Source: Pseudolabrys sp.
GTDB lineage: Bacteria > Pseudomonadota > Alphaproteobacteria > Rhizobiales > Xanthobacteraceae
NCBI GenBank assembly: GCA_030684935.1
Contig: JAUXXH010000009.1
Coordinates: 1 to 64,000 of the forward strand
DNA length: 64,000 nt
Direction: 5' to 3'
Under the pieces are notes generated by a model, which saw only the letters and a list, made by a program, of their open reading frames with translations, was not told where the DNA came from and did not search any database. Within the stretch, counting starts at the first letter, position 1, and every line of letters starts with the position of its first letter. The translations under genes were made by a program, and so were the position numbers. This document shows positions 25,090-33,847 of this stretch, piece after piece.

Positions 25090-27357
25090 ATGACAGGAAC
25101 AAAGCAAACCTACGTCGGCCAATCCCTTCCCCGGCTCGAGGACCGGCCGCTGCTGACCGGCCAGGGCCGCTTTGCCGCCGACATTTCGTTTCCCGGCCAA
25201 TGGACCATGCGCGTGGTGCGCTCTGGCGTGGCGCACGGCAAAATCCTGTCGATAGACGTGGATGCGGCGCTGGCGCTGCCCGGCGTGCACGCGGTGTGGA
25301 CCGGCGCCGACGTCGCGCATATCCCGCCGATCCCGTTCCGCCTCACCGGGCTGAAGACGCTGGAGCCGTACCGCCAGCCGGTGCTGGCGCAAGACATCGT
25401 GCGCTATGTCGGCGAGCCGGTGGCGGTGGTGTTTGCCGCCGACGCCTATGTCGCCGAGGATGCCGCCGACCTCATCGACATCGCCATCGAGCCGCTGCCG
25501 GCGCAGGTGCGCGCCACCGAGCCGCCGGGCGCTTTTGCCGAAGGGCTTAGCACCGAGCCGGGCGTGATCCGCAAGGGCTTCGGCGATATCGAGGCCGCCT
25601 TCCGCGATGCGCACGCCGTGGTGTCGCTTGAGCTGTCGGTCGGCCGTCATTCCGGCGTGCCGATGGAAACGCGCGGCGCCATCGGCCGCTATGACGAGGC
25701 GCGCGACATTCTGGAGATGCACGGCGCCGCCAAGGTGCCGCACTGGAATCGCGACACCATCGCGCAAATGCTCGGGCGCGAGCGCCATTCGGTGCAGTTC
25801 TTCGAGGGCCATGTCGGCGGCGGCTTCGGCATCCGCGGCGAAATCTATCCCGAGGATGTGCTGGTCTGCGCCGCCGCGCTCACCTTTCGGCGCCCGGTCA
25901 AGTGGATCGAGGACCGTCGCGAGCATCTGATCGCCGCCAACCATTCGCGCGACCAGACCCACCGCATCCGCGCCGCCATCGATGCGCAAGGCCACATCCT
26001 CGGCATCGACAACGAATTCTTCCACGACAACGGCGCCTATATACGCACCCATGCGGCCACCGTGCCCGATCTGGCGGCGGCGATGCTGCCGGGCCCGTAC
26101 CGCGTGCCGGCCTATCGCGTCGCCGGCCATATCCGGCTCACCAACAAGACACCGGCCGGCACCTACCGTGCGCCCGGCCGCTACGAATCCACCTTCGTGC
26201 GCGAGCGGCTGCTCGATGCCATCGCGGCGGAAGTCGGCGTCGATACCGTGGAAATCCGCCGCCGCAACCTGATCGCCAAAAGCGCCATGCCCTACACGCT
26301 CGGGCTGGAAACGCTCGGCACGCACATTGTGTATGACTCCGGCGACTACGCTTTGCTGCTCGACAAGACGCTGGCCGCCGCCGGCTGGGATGAGTTGCAG
26401 ACACAATTGCAGGCGCGACGCGCGCAGGGTGAAAAAGTCGGCGCCGGGGTGGCGATGTTCGTCGAGAAAAGCGGGCTCGGTCCGTTCGACACCGTGCGCG
26501 TCGACATTCTGCCGGATGGCGGCGTCGACGTGATAACCGGGGTCGCCTCGATCGGCCAGGGCATCGAGACCGTCATCGCACAGATCTGCGCCGATGCGCT
26601 CGGCGTGCGCTACGACACCATCCGGGTCATCCACGGCCAGACCGACCGCATCGATCGCGGCATGGGCGCCTTCGCCTCGCGCGTCACGGTGATGTGCGGC
26701 GAAGCCACAAGGATGGCCGCCAATAAATTGCGCGACAAGGCGCTGCAGCACGCGGCGCAACTGATGCAGACCGGCGCCGAGAGCCTGGACATTGTCGATG
26801 GCGAGGTGGTGCGTATCGGCGGCGGCCCCTCGATGCCGCTCCGTGAGCTGGCGCGGGCGCTGCCGGACGGATTGAGCGCCGAGGACACCTTCGAGTCCAC
26901 CCACATGGTCTACCCTTACGGCGTGCACGTCGCCGCCGTGAAGGTCGATGCCGCCACCGGCGCGGTCGCCATCGAGCGCTACGTGATCGGTTACGACATC
27001 GGCAAGGCGGTCAATCCGAAACTGGTCGAAGGCCAGATTGCCGGCGGACTGGCGCAAGGCATTGGCGGCGCATTTCTGGAAGAGTTTCTCTATGACGAGG
27101 CCGGCGAGCCGCTGTCGGTGACCTTCGCCGATTACCTGATGCCGACCGCGCGCGAGGTGCCCGCATCCACCATTCTCATCACAGAGGACGCGCCGAGCCC
27201 GCTCAACACGCTGGGCCTCAAGGGCGCCGGCGAAGGCGGCGCCAATCCGGCCGGCGCGGCGCTGGCGGCGGCCATCGACGACGCGCTGCAGCGCCCCGGC
27301 GCGGTCACGCGGCTGCCGGTGACGCCGATGCGGCTGAAAGCGATGACGTCAGGATAG
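25090..27357 (+). CDS. Molybdenum hydroxylase molybdopterin-binding large subunit 2
   Basis: This is a second large subunit of 755 aa, clearly diverged from the first. It has RLEDRPLLTGQGRFAADIS, HVGGGFGIRGEIYPED near residue 238, AGTYRAPGRYE in the active loop position and the catalytic Glu in GAGEGGANPAG near residue 715. It may form an alternative enzyme with the shared medium and small subunits, giving two substrate ranges or two sequential hydroxylations. The 3' end overlaps the convergent MarR gene by 9 bp. Confidence 0.9.
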   Translation: MTGTKQTYVGQSLPRLEDRPLLTGQGRFAADISFPGQWTMRVVRSGVAHGKILSIDVDAALALPGVHAVWTGADVAHIPPIPFRLTGLKTLEPYRQPVLAQDIVRYVGEPVAVVFAADAYVAEDAADLIDIAIEPLPAQVRATEPPGAFAEGLSTEPGVIRKGFGDIEAAFRDAHAVVSLELSVGRHSGVPMETRGAIGRYDEARDILEMHGAAKVPHWNRDTIAQMLGRERHSVQFFEGHVGGGFGIRGEIYPEDVLVCAAALTFRRPVKWIEDRREHLIAANHSRDQTHRIRAAIDAQGHILGIDNEFFHDNGAYIRTHAATVPDLAAAMLPGPYRVPAYRVAGHIRLTNKTPAGTYRAPGRYESTFVRERLLDAIAAEVGVDTVEIRRRNLIAKSAMPYTLGLETLGTHIVYDSGDYALLLDKTLAAAGWDELQTQLQARRAQGEKVGAGVAMFVEKSGLGPFDTVRVDILPDGGVDVITGVASIGQGIETVIAQICADALGVRYDTIRVIHGQTDRIDRGMGAFASRVTVMCGEATRMAANKLRDKALQHAAQLMQTGAESLDIVDGEVVRIGGGPSMPLRELARALPDGLSAEDTFESTHMVYPYGVHVAAVKVDAATGAVAIERYVIGYDIGKAVNPKLVEGQIAGGLAQGIGGAFLEEFLYDEAGEPLSVTFADYLMPTAREVPASTILITEDAPSPLNTLGLKGAGEGGANPAGAALAAAIDDALQRPGAVTRLPVTPMRLKAMTSG

Positions 27358-27828
27358 CTTCTTCAGCAGCTTTGCCGCCAGACGCCGTTCATCCTCGGTC
27401 AGCGGCGCCAGCGTCGCTGCCGTGATGCCGGCGGCAGCGACCATCGCCGCCTCGGTCACCTGGCGGCCGCGCTCGGTTAGCGCCACGGCGCGGCGGCGGC
27501 GATCCTTGGTGTCGGCTAGCGCGGTCAGGAAACCGCGCACGCCGAGCCGGTCAACCACGCCCTTGATGGTGGCGGCGTCGAGAAAAATAAGCCGGCCGAG
27601 ATGATTCTGCGAACAGGGACCGACTTCGTACAGCTTGGCCAGCGCCGCGAACTGGGTCTGGGTCAGCCCCTCGATCATGCGCGACGTGAATATCGAGGTG
27701 TGCCGCTGCATGGCGACCCGCAGCAAAAAGCCGATCTGCTCGTCGAGCACATAGTGCCCGGCGTCGGCGGTCTCCGTCGCGATGGCGACAACCTTGAGCT
27801 TTTCACGGGGCATCGTTGGGGTTCCCAC
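27349..27828 (-). CDS. MarR family winged-helix transcriptional regulator
   Basis: This is a 159-aa (or 154-aa) regulator. The winged-helix core reads LTQTQFAALAKLYEVGPCSQNHLGRLIFLDAATIKGVVDRL, followed by the wing TKDRRRRAVALTERGR. MarR proteins of aromatic catabolic loci usually repress transport and degradation genes and release DNA on binding an aromatic acid or CoA ester. The start is uncertain between a GTG at 27828 and the ATG at 27813; neither has a strong ribosome-binding site. It lies downstream of the second Liv operon and convergent with the hydroxylase cluster, so it is the natural candidate to bind the TTTG boxes in this district. Confidence 0.9.
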   Translation of the reverse strand: MGTPTMPREKLKVVAIATETADAGHYVLDEQIGFLLRVAMQRHTSIFTSRMIEGLTQTQFAALAKLYEVGPCSQNHLGRLIFLDAATIKGVVDRLGVRGFLTALADTKDRRRRAVALTERGRQVTEAAMVAAAGITAATLAPLTEDERRLAAKLLKKLS

Positions 27829-27910
27829 GGTGACGAATCATGACCGGGATTGGCGGGCAGCGAAAGGCCTAACTTCGATGGCTCCTAAGAAACAAGGAGT
27901 CAACGCCCGT

Positions 27911-28642
27911 CTAGACGGTCAGATAGGCCCGCTGAATATCAAGATTGCCGGCCAGTTGCGCCATCGTGCCCTGCCAGTGGATCTGGCCCTTTTCCAGCAC
28001 ATAGACCCGATCTGCCACCAGTCTGGCGAAATGAATATTCTGCTCCGACAACAGGATCGACAGGCCGGTTTTCTTCAGCTCGACGATGGTCGTGGCCATT
28101 TGCTCGACGATCAGCGGCGCCACCCCTTCGGAGGGCTCATCCAGCAGCACCAGCAGCGGGTTGCCCATCAGCGTGCGCGCGACGGTGAGCATCTGCTGTT
28201 CGCCGCCGCTCATCCGGCCGCCGAGCCGATTCGGCATTTCGGCGAGGTTGGGAAACAGCGCGAACAGGCGCTCCGGCGTCCACAGCGGGGCCGGCGTGCC
28301 GTCGGGAAATTGCCGCGGCGGCTGGCGGCCGATATCGAGATTTTCCAGCACCGTCAGGTCGGCAAAGATGCGGCGGTCCTCGGGCGTGAAGCCGAGGCCC
28401 AGCCGCGCGATTTCGAAGGGACGCAGCCGCGAAATGTCCGTGCCCTCGAAACGGACGGCGCCCTCGCGCTGGGCGATCAGGCCCATGACGGCCTTCATGG
28501 TGGTCGACTTGCCGGCGCCGTTGCGGCCCATCAGCGCCACCACCTCGCCGCGGCCCACCTCGAAATTCAGGTCATAGAGAATGCGCGCGGCGCCGTACCA
28601 GGCGCTCAGACCTTCGACCGTGAGCATGGGCGGGCTGTTCAT
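27911..28642 (-). CDS. livF: ABC transporter ATP-binding protein, LivF type (second Liv system)
   Basis: This is an ATPase of 243 aa with Walker A GRNGAGKS, signature MSGGEQQML and Walker B LLVLLDEPSEGV. The start is the ATG of MNSPPMLTVEGL. The in-frame extension upstream is encoded by the class B repeat at 28652-28780 and is not expected to be translated. It is the last transport gene of the second Liv operon. An 82-bp gap with a small CTCCT/AGGAG hairpin separates it from the MarR gene. Confidence 0.92.
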   Translation of the reverse strand: MNSPPMLTVEGLSAWYGAARILYDLNFEVGRGEVVALMGRNGAGKSTTMKAVMGLIAQREGAVRFEGTDISRLRPFEIARLGLGFTPEDRRIFADLTVLENLDIGRQPPRQFPDGTPAPLWTPERLFALFPNLAEMPNRLGGRMSGGEQQMLTVARTLMGNPLLVLLDEPSEGVAPLIVEQMATTIVELKKTGLSILLSEQNIHFARLVADRVYVLEKGQIHWQGTMAQLAGNLDIQRAYLTV

Positions 28643-28651
28643 GCTCGCGTG

Positions 28652-28780
28652 CTTCCTTCTTCTCCCCTCCCCCTTGTGGGGTGGGGTCGGGGGTGGGGGT
28701 AATTGATGTGACGCACGAAGGCCCCCCACCCCGACATGCTTCGCATGTCGACCCTCCCCACAAGGGGGAGGGTAAGAAAG
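28652..28780. repeat. Class B palindromic repeat between livG and livF (second system)
   Basis: The left arm CCCCTCCCCCTTGTGGGGTGGGGTCGGGGGTGGGGGTAA and right arm CCCCACCCCGACATGCTTCGCATGTCGACCCTCCCCACAAGGGGGAGGGTAAGAAAG are separated by about 20 bp. This is the closest intact relative of the split copy that surrounds the DUF559 gene at 49777-50175. Confidence 0.85.
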
Positions 28781-28802
28781 CAGGATCTGCGGCCTATGCA
28801 AT

Positions 28803-29582
28803 TCATGGCGCGGCTCCCGGCGACGCCTCATTCGAGAAGGTCTTGCCGGTGCCGAAATAGACTTCCTGCACCTGCGGGTTATCGCGGATGGCGGCAGCAT
28901 TGCCGTCGGCAATCAGCCGGCCGCGCGCCAGCACGATGATGCGGTCGGCGAAGGAGAACACGACGTCCATCGAGTGCTCGGTGAACAGCACCGAGATGCC
29001 GCGCTCCAGCACCAGTTGCTTGACCAGCTTGATCAGGTCGTTGCGTTCGCGCGGCGCCATGCCGGCGGTCGGCTCGTCCATCAGCAGCAGCCGAGGCTCG
29101 TTGGCCAGCGCGATGGCCAACTCGACGCGCTTGACGTCGCCATAGGCGAGTTCGCGGCTCGGCCGGTCGGCGGCATCCTGCATACCCACCTGCGCCAGCA
29201 GTTCGAGCGCACGCTCCCGGTGCAGCGCCGCGGCCGGCCGCCACAGCCGGTACAGATCGCCGGCGTATGACAGCAGCGCCATCTGCACGTTCTCGACGAC
29301 GGTCATCGAGGCAAAAGTAGCAGCGACCTGAAAGGTGCGGCCGACGCCGAGCCGCCAGATGGCGCGCGGCGCCATGCCGGCAATGTTGCGGTCGCCGAGC
29401 AGGATCTCGCCGGAGTCCGGCGCGAGCTGCCCGTTGATCATGTTGAAGCAGGTCGACTTGCCCGCGCCGTTCGGCCCGATCATGGCGAGGAATTCGCCCG
29501 GTCCGATCGCGAAGCTGACGTCGTTGACGGCGCGCACGCCGCCGAACGCCTTCGACAATCCACGGATGGCGAGCACGCTCAT
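28803..29582 (-). CDS. livG: ABC transporter ATP-binding protein, LivG type (second Liv system)
   Basis: This is an ATPase of 259 aa with Walker A GPNGAGKS, signature LAYGDVKRVELA and Walker B LLLMDEPTAGM, followed by the D-loop and the His of FTEHSMDV. The start MSVLAIRGLSKAFGG overlaps the fused permease stop by 4 nt. The replaced signature (LAYGD rather than LSGGQ) is usual for this family. It pairs with the LivF-type ATPase at 27911. Confidence 0.92.
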   Translation of the reverse strand: MSVLAIRGLSKAFGGVRAVNDVSFAIGPGEFLAMIGPNGAGKSTCFNMINGQLAPDSGEILLGDRNIAGMAPRAIWRLGVGRTFQVAATFASMTVVENVQMALLSYAGDLYRLWRPAAALHRERALELLAQVGMQDAADRPSRELAYGDVKRVELAIALANEPRLLLMDEPTAGMAPRERNDLIKLVKQLVLERGISVLFTEHSMDVVFSFADRIIVLARGRLIADGNAAAIRDNPQVQEVYFGTGKTFSNEASPGAAP

Positions 29583-31465
29583 GACGGCCCCCGCAGTCTG
29601 CGCCACAGGTTCGAGAACGCGCCGACGATGCCGCTCGGGAACGCCAGCACCAGCACCAGAATGACCGCGCCGAGCAACGCCCGCCAGTATTCGGTCTGGC
29701 GCATGATGGTGTCCTGCAGCAGCGCGAACACCGACGCGCCGACAATCGGTCCGGTCAGGGTCTGGATGCCGCCGAGCAGCACCATGACCAGGCCGTCGAT
29801 CGAGCGCCCGACATGGATCGACTCCGGCGAGATCGACCCCTTGGCAAAGGCGAACAGGCCGCCGGCGACGCCGCAGATGCAGCCGGCAATGGCGAAGGCC
29901 AGCCAGTGGATACGCTTGACGTCGATGCCGATGGCCTCGGCCCGCAGCGGCGAGTCACGCCCGGCCCGCATGGCATAGCCGAACGGCGCGAACAGGAACC
30001 GCCGCAGCAGCAGCACGGCGATGGTCGCGAGCGCCAGCGTGAGCAGGAAGAAGGCCCATCCCTGGTCGAAGGGCGGCTTCGGCCAAACGCCGATCACGCC
30101 GTTCGATCCGCCGGTGAACCCTTCCCACTGAAACACCGCGGCCCAGACGATCTGCGCGAAGGCCAGCGTCAACATCGCCAGATAGACGCCGGACAGGCGG
30201 ACCGCGAACCAGCCGAACAACAATGCGCCGGCCAGCGCCACCAGCGGCGCGGCGGCCAGCGCAATGCCCATGGGCGCCGCCAGCCACTTGACCAGCAGCG
30301 CCGCACCGTAGGCGCCAAGGCCGAAATAGGCGGCGTGACCGAACGAGTGCATGCCGCCCGGCCCCATGATGAAGTGCAGCGAGGTGGCGAAGATCACCGC
30401 GATCAGCACGTCGATGCCGAGGATCATCAGATAGGGCGAGGACTGCGCCAGCACCGGCAGGAACAGCAACAGCCCCAGCACCACCGCGGCCAGCAGTTTC
30501 AGCATCGGCGTGGCGGCGCGGATCGGTTCCTCCGGTTCGGCGACCGAGCGCACCGCGCCCTGCGGCTTGCCGAGCAGACCGTAAGGCCGCACGATCAGCA
30601 CGATCGCCATCACCAGGAATTCGGCCACCAGCGTGAACTTGGAGAAGTTGACGGCGATACCGCCGAAATTGACCACGCCGATGCCGATGCACAACGCCTT
30701 GACCTCGGCAATGATCACGGCGGCCAGATAGGCGCCGGTGATCGAACCCATGCCGCCGACCACCACCACCACGAAGGCGTCGCCCAGCGCGATCAGATCG
30801 GTGGCGAGCGTCGCCGGCTCCCGCGCCACCTGCAGCGCGCCGCCGAGCCCGGCGAGCGCCGCGCCCAGCGCAAACACCGACGTGAACAGCACCGCCTGAT
30901 TGACACCCAGCGCGCCGACCATTTCGCGATCCTGCGTCGCCGCACGGATCAGGCGGCCGAACCGCGTAACCTTCAGCGTGAAATGCAGGATCAGCAGCAC
31001 CACCGGACCGGCCAGCGCCAGGAACAGATCATAGCTCGGCAGCCTCCGGCCGAGCAGTTCGACCGATCCAGCCAGACCCGGCGCCCGCGGCCCGAGCAGA
31101 TCCTCGGAGCCCCAGATCCAGTGCGTCATGTCGTTGAACACCAGCACCAGCGCGAAGGTGGCGAGCAACTGGAACAGTTCGGGGGCGCGATAAATCCGCC
31201 GCAGCAGCAGGATCTCGATCAGCGCGCCGATGCAGCCGACGATGATCGCGGTGGCGAGGATGCCGCCCCAGAAGCCGATCACGCCGCCGATCTTGGTGGC
31301 GAACGAATAGGCGATGTAGGTCCCCATCATATAGAGCGACCCGTGCGCGAGATTGATGATGCGGGTGACGCCGAAGATCAGCGACAGGCCGACGGCGATG
31401 AAGAACAGGCCGGAGGCTGACGAGAGCCCGTTGATCGCCTGGAAGAGGAGTGCGTCGAGGGTCAT
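29579..31465 (-). CDS. ABC transporter permease, fused LivH-LivM
   Basis: This is a 628-aa membrane protein that joins both Liv permeases. Residues 1-290 carry LivH marks (INGLSSASGLFFIAVGLSL, INLAHGSLYMMGTY). Residues 320-628 carry LivM marks (FIMGPGGMHSFGHAAYFGLGAY, LSGVYLAMLTLAFAQIVW). A linker near residues 285-315 contains hydrophilic sequence (GAVRSVAEPEEPIRAATP). The fusion is intact and in frame, so the channel would be made of one chain instead of two as in the first system. Confidence 0.92.
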   Translation of the reverse strand: MTLDALLFQAINGLSSASGLFFIAVGLSLIFGVTRIINLAHGSLYMMGTYIAYSFATKIGGVIGFWGGILATAIIVGCIGALIEILLLRRIYRAPELFQLLATFALVLVFNDMTHWIWGSEDLLGPRAPGLAGSVELLGRRLPSYDLFLALAGPVVLLILHFTLKVTRFGRLIRAATQDREMVGALGVNQAVLFTSVFALGAALAGLGGALQVAREPATLATDLIALGDAFVVVVVGGMGSITGAYLAAVIIAEVKALCIGIGVVNFGGIAVNFSKFTLVAEFLVMAIVLIVRPYGLLGKPQGAVRSVAEPEEPIRAATPMLKLLAAVVLGLLLFLPVLAQSSPYLMILGIDVLIAVIFATSLHFIMGPGGMHSFGHAAYFGLGAYGAALLVKWLAAPMGIALAAAPLVALAGALLFGWFAVRLSGVYLAMLTLAFAQIVWAAVFQWEGFTGGSNGVIGVWPKPPFDQGWAFFLLTLALATIAVLLLRRFLFAPFGYAMRAGRDSPLRAEAIGIDVKRIHWLAFAIAGCICGVAGGLFAFAKGSISPESIHVGRSIDGLVMVLLGGIQTLTGPIVGASVFALLQDTIMRQTEYWRALLGAVILVLVLAFPSGIVGAFSNLWRRLRGPS

Positions 31466-31477
31466 GGGCGCTTTTTA

Positions 31478-31608
31478 TCCCTCCCCTGAAAGGGGAGGGT
31501 GGCTGTGAACGAAGTGAACAGCCGGGTGGGGTCGCATTGAACGAGTCACCCCCCACCCGGCCGGCTTCGCCGGCCACCCTCCCCCAAAAGGGGGGAGGGA
31601 AAGAAGGA
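31478..31608. repeat. Class B palindromic repeat between substrate-binding protein and permease genes
   Basis: The left arm is CCCTCCCCTGAAAGGGGAGGG with a CTGTGAACGAAGTGAACAG hairpin. The right arm is GGCCGGCTTCGCCGGCC with CCCTCCCCCAAAAGGGGGGAGGG. It fills nearly all of the junction between the binding protein and the fused permease, as the unit at 3581 does in the first Liv operon. Confidence 0.82.
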
Positions 31609-31610
31609 AA

Positions 31611-32825
31611 TCAATTCGCGCTTGCCGGACGCAGTTTCTTAACCTCGTCGGCGCCGGGTAGCACGTCCTTGCCGTCGACATACTTGAAGTCGACCATGGT
31701 GCCCTTGCCGTTCTCGAGCGCGATCTTGCCGACATAGGCGCCCATGGTGGCCTGGTGGTCGCTGGCCCGGTATTCGAACGGACCGAACGGGCTGTCGACC
31801 TTCAGGCCGCGGAACGCCGCGATCATCTTCTCGGTATCGGTACCCTTGGCCTTCTCGATGCCGGCGGCCAGCGACTTGATGGTCGCATAGCCGACGACGG
31901 AGCCGAGTCGCGGGTAGTCGTTGAACTTCTTCTGGTAGGCGTTGACGAAGGCCATATGTTCCGGGGTCTTGATCTTGTCCCAGGGATAACCGGTGACGAT
32001 CCAGCCGACCGGCGCTTCTTCCTTGAGCGGATCGAGATATTCGGGCTCGCCCGACAGCAGGCTCAACACCGTGCGGTTCTTGAACACGCCGCGGGTGGTG
32101 CCCTCGCGCACGAAGCGGGTCAGATCGGCGCCGAACAGGACGTTGAAGATTGCGTCCGGCTTGGCATCGTCGATGGCCTGCGCCACCGCGCCGGCGTCGA
32201 CCTTGCCGAGCGGCGGCGCCTGCTCGGTGACGAACTCGACGTCGGGCTGCGCCGCCTTCAGCATCGTCTTGAAATTCTCAGCCGCCGACTGGCCGTATTC
32301 GAAGTTCGGATAGACCAGCGCCCAGCGCTTCTTCTTGGCAGCGATCGCGGCCGGCATCAGCATCGCCGTCTGCATGTAGGTCGTCGCGCGCAGGCGGAAG
32401 GTGTACCGGTTGCCGTTCTGCCAGGTGATCTTGTCGGTCAACGGCTCGGCGGCGAGGAAGAACACTTTCTTCTGACCGGCGAAGTTCGTCACCGCCAGGC
32501 CGATATGCGACAGGAAGGTGCCGGCGATCAGCGGCACGCCTTCGCGGGTGACCAGTTCCTCGGCGACGCGCACCGCCTCACCGGGATTGGCGCCGTCGTC
32601 GCGGACGATCAATTCCAGCTTCTTGCCGAGCACGCCGCCCTTGGCGTTGATCTCTTCGAGCGCGAGATCCATGCCTTTCTTGTAGGGATCGAGGAAGGCC
32701 GGCTGCGCCTTGTAGCTGTTGAGTTCGCCGATCTTGATCGTTTCCTGCGCCAGCGCAGGCAAGACAAGAACGGCGGTGATAGTCGATGCAAGCGCGAACG
32801 AAAGCACGTGACGCCTGGTGGTCAT
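31611..32825 (-). CDS. ABC transporter substrate-binding protein (second Liv system)
   Basis: This is a periplasmic type I binding protein of 404 aa. Its N-terminus MTTRRHVLSFALASTITAVL then VLPALAQETIKIGEL is a signal peptide ending in ALAQ. The mature protein has the family segments GVLGKKLELIVRDDGANPGEAVR and GTFLSHIGLAV. It heads the second Liv operon (binding protein, fused permease, livG, livF). A TTTGTACGCAAAT box lies about 95 bp upstream, pointing to control by the local MarR-type regulator. Confidence 0.92.
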   Translation of the reverse strand: MTTRRHVLSFALASTITAVLVLPALAQETIKIGELNSYKAQPAFLDPYKKGMDLALEEINAKGGVLGKKLELIVRDDGANPGEAVRVAEELVTREGVPLIAGTFLSHIGLAVTNFAGQKKVFFLAAEPLTDKITWQNGNRYTFRLRATTYMQTAMLMPAAIAAKKKRWALVYPNFEYGQSAAENFKTMLKAAQPDVEFVTEQAPPLGKVDAGAVAQAIDDAKPDAIFNVLFGADLTRFVREGTTRGVFKNRTVLSLLSGEPEYLDPLKEEAPVGWIVTGYPWDKIKTPEHMAFVNAYQKKFNDYPRLGSVVGYATIKSLAAGIEKAKGTDTEKMIAAFRGLKVDSPFGPFEYRASDHQATMGAYVGKIALENGKGTMVDFKYVDGKDVLPGADEVKKLRPASAN

Positions 32826-32918
32826 GACGAAGACTCCCTGCTGGCGATCAGCGCGTCATAGCGCGGTTGACCGCACGTGAATTGCAAATGTCCCGTCGCC
32901 TCCGGCATGGCGAACTTG

Positions 32919-32931
32919 TTTGTACGCAAAT
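32919..32931. promoter_or_regulatory. TTTGYACRCAAAT box upstream of the second Liv operon
   Basis: TTTGTACGCAAAT lies about 95 bp before the binding-protein start. It differs at only two positions from TTTGCACACAAAT at 34739 and shares TTTGTAC with the box at 20170. The arms TTTG and CAAA are inverted around 4 bp. Confidence 0.45.
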
Positions 32932-33013
32932 AATCCGTCCGCACCCCCAAGCTTGTCAAGCGTACTTGCTGCCGTGAAACGCGCCACCGCAGTACTTTTT
33001 ATATGCGGTGTGC

Positions 33014-33832
33014 CTAAGCCTTCGGCCGATCCCGGAAACGGTCCATCAACGGCTTGTCCTGTCCGCCGTCGATTTCGATCATGGTCCCGTTGACCATTTC
33101 CATCAATGGGGAAGCCAGCATTACCACCAGCGATGCGACCTCCTCCACCTCGGCGATGCGGCCCATCGGGATCGAGGCCGGCGCCAGCTTGTCGGCTTCC
33201 TCGCGCGAAATCTTCATGTCGCGCGCCATGGCGTCGACCAGCCCGGCCCAGCGCTCGGTGCGCACCGGACCCGGATTGACCGCAACAAAGCTGATGTTTT
33301 CGCGGCCATATTGGCCGGCCAGCGACAGCGTCAGGTTCTGTCCGGCGGCATTGGCCGCGCCCGGGCAGATTTCCCAGTAGGACGGCTTCACGCCGTCATT
33401 GCCGATCAGGTTCACCACCCGGCCGCCGCCCTGCTTGACCATGATCGGCAGCACGTAACGCAGGCAGCGCACATAGCCCATGAACTTGAGCTGCAAGCCT
33501 TTTTCCCAGTCGTCCTCGGTCAGATGCTCGATCACGCCGCCGGCGGCCGAGCCGGCATTGTTGACCATGATGTCGATGCGGCCGAGCGCCTTGTGGGCCT
33601 GCTCGATGAAGGCCTTGGCGTCGGCGTCCTTGCGCAGATCGGCCGGAATGGGGATGACTTTGGTGCCGAATTCCTTGGCGATCTCCTTCGCTGTCGCCTC
33701 CAGCGGCTCCTTGCGCCGGGCGCAGATAGCGACATCGACGCCTTCCTTGGCGAACAGGCGCGCGATGCCCTTGCCGATGCCTTCGCTGCCGCCGGTGATC
33801 AGCGCCGTCTTGCCCTTGAGCTTGAGGTCCAT
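33014..33832 (-). CDS. SDR family oxidoreductase with non-canonical active site
   Basis: This is a 272-aa short-chain dehydrogenase-fold protein with an intact cofactor motif TGGSEGIGKGIA near residue 14 and NNAGSAAG near residue 95. Where YxxxK is expected, the sequence reads CPGAANAAGQNL, so the catalytic Tyr and Lys appear to be Pro and Asn. A Tyr lies a few residues earlier in PSYWEI. It may use a different mechanism or bind substrate without classical SDR chemistry. GGAGAG precedes the ATG. It is 15 bp from the upstream alpha/beta hydrolase and probably in the same operon. Confidence 0.82.
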   Translation of the reverse strand: MDLKLKGKTALITGGSEGIGKGIARLFAKEGVDVAICARRKEPLEATAKEIAKEFGTKVIPIPADLRKDADAKAFIEQAHKALGRIDIMVNNAGSAAGGVIEHLTEDDWEKGLQLKFMGYVRCLRYVLPIMVKQGGGRVVNLIGNDGVKPSYWEICPGAANAAGQNLTLSLAGQYGRENISFVAVNPGPVRTERWAGLVDAMARDMKISREEADKLAPASIPMGRIAEVEEVASLVVMLASPLMEMVNGTMIEIDGGQDKPLMDRFRDRPKA

Positions 33833-33847
33833 GATTCTCTCCTGTGA

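Noticed and set aside
29813-31420. A 535-codon plus-strand open frame opposite the fused LivHM gene
   Set aside because: It is the antisense of a clear permease gene and is full of His, Gln, Arg and Asp runs that arise from the opposite-strand codons. Similar long antisense frames lie opposite most genes here.
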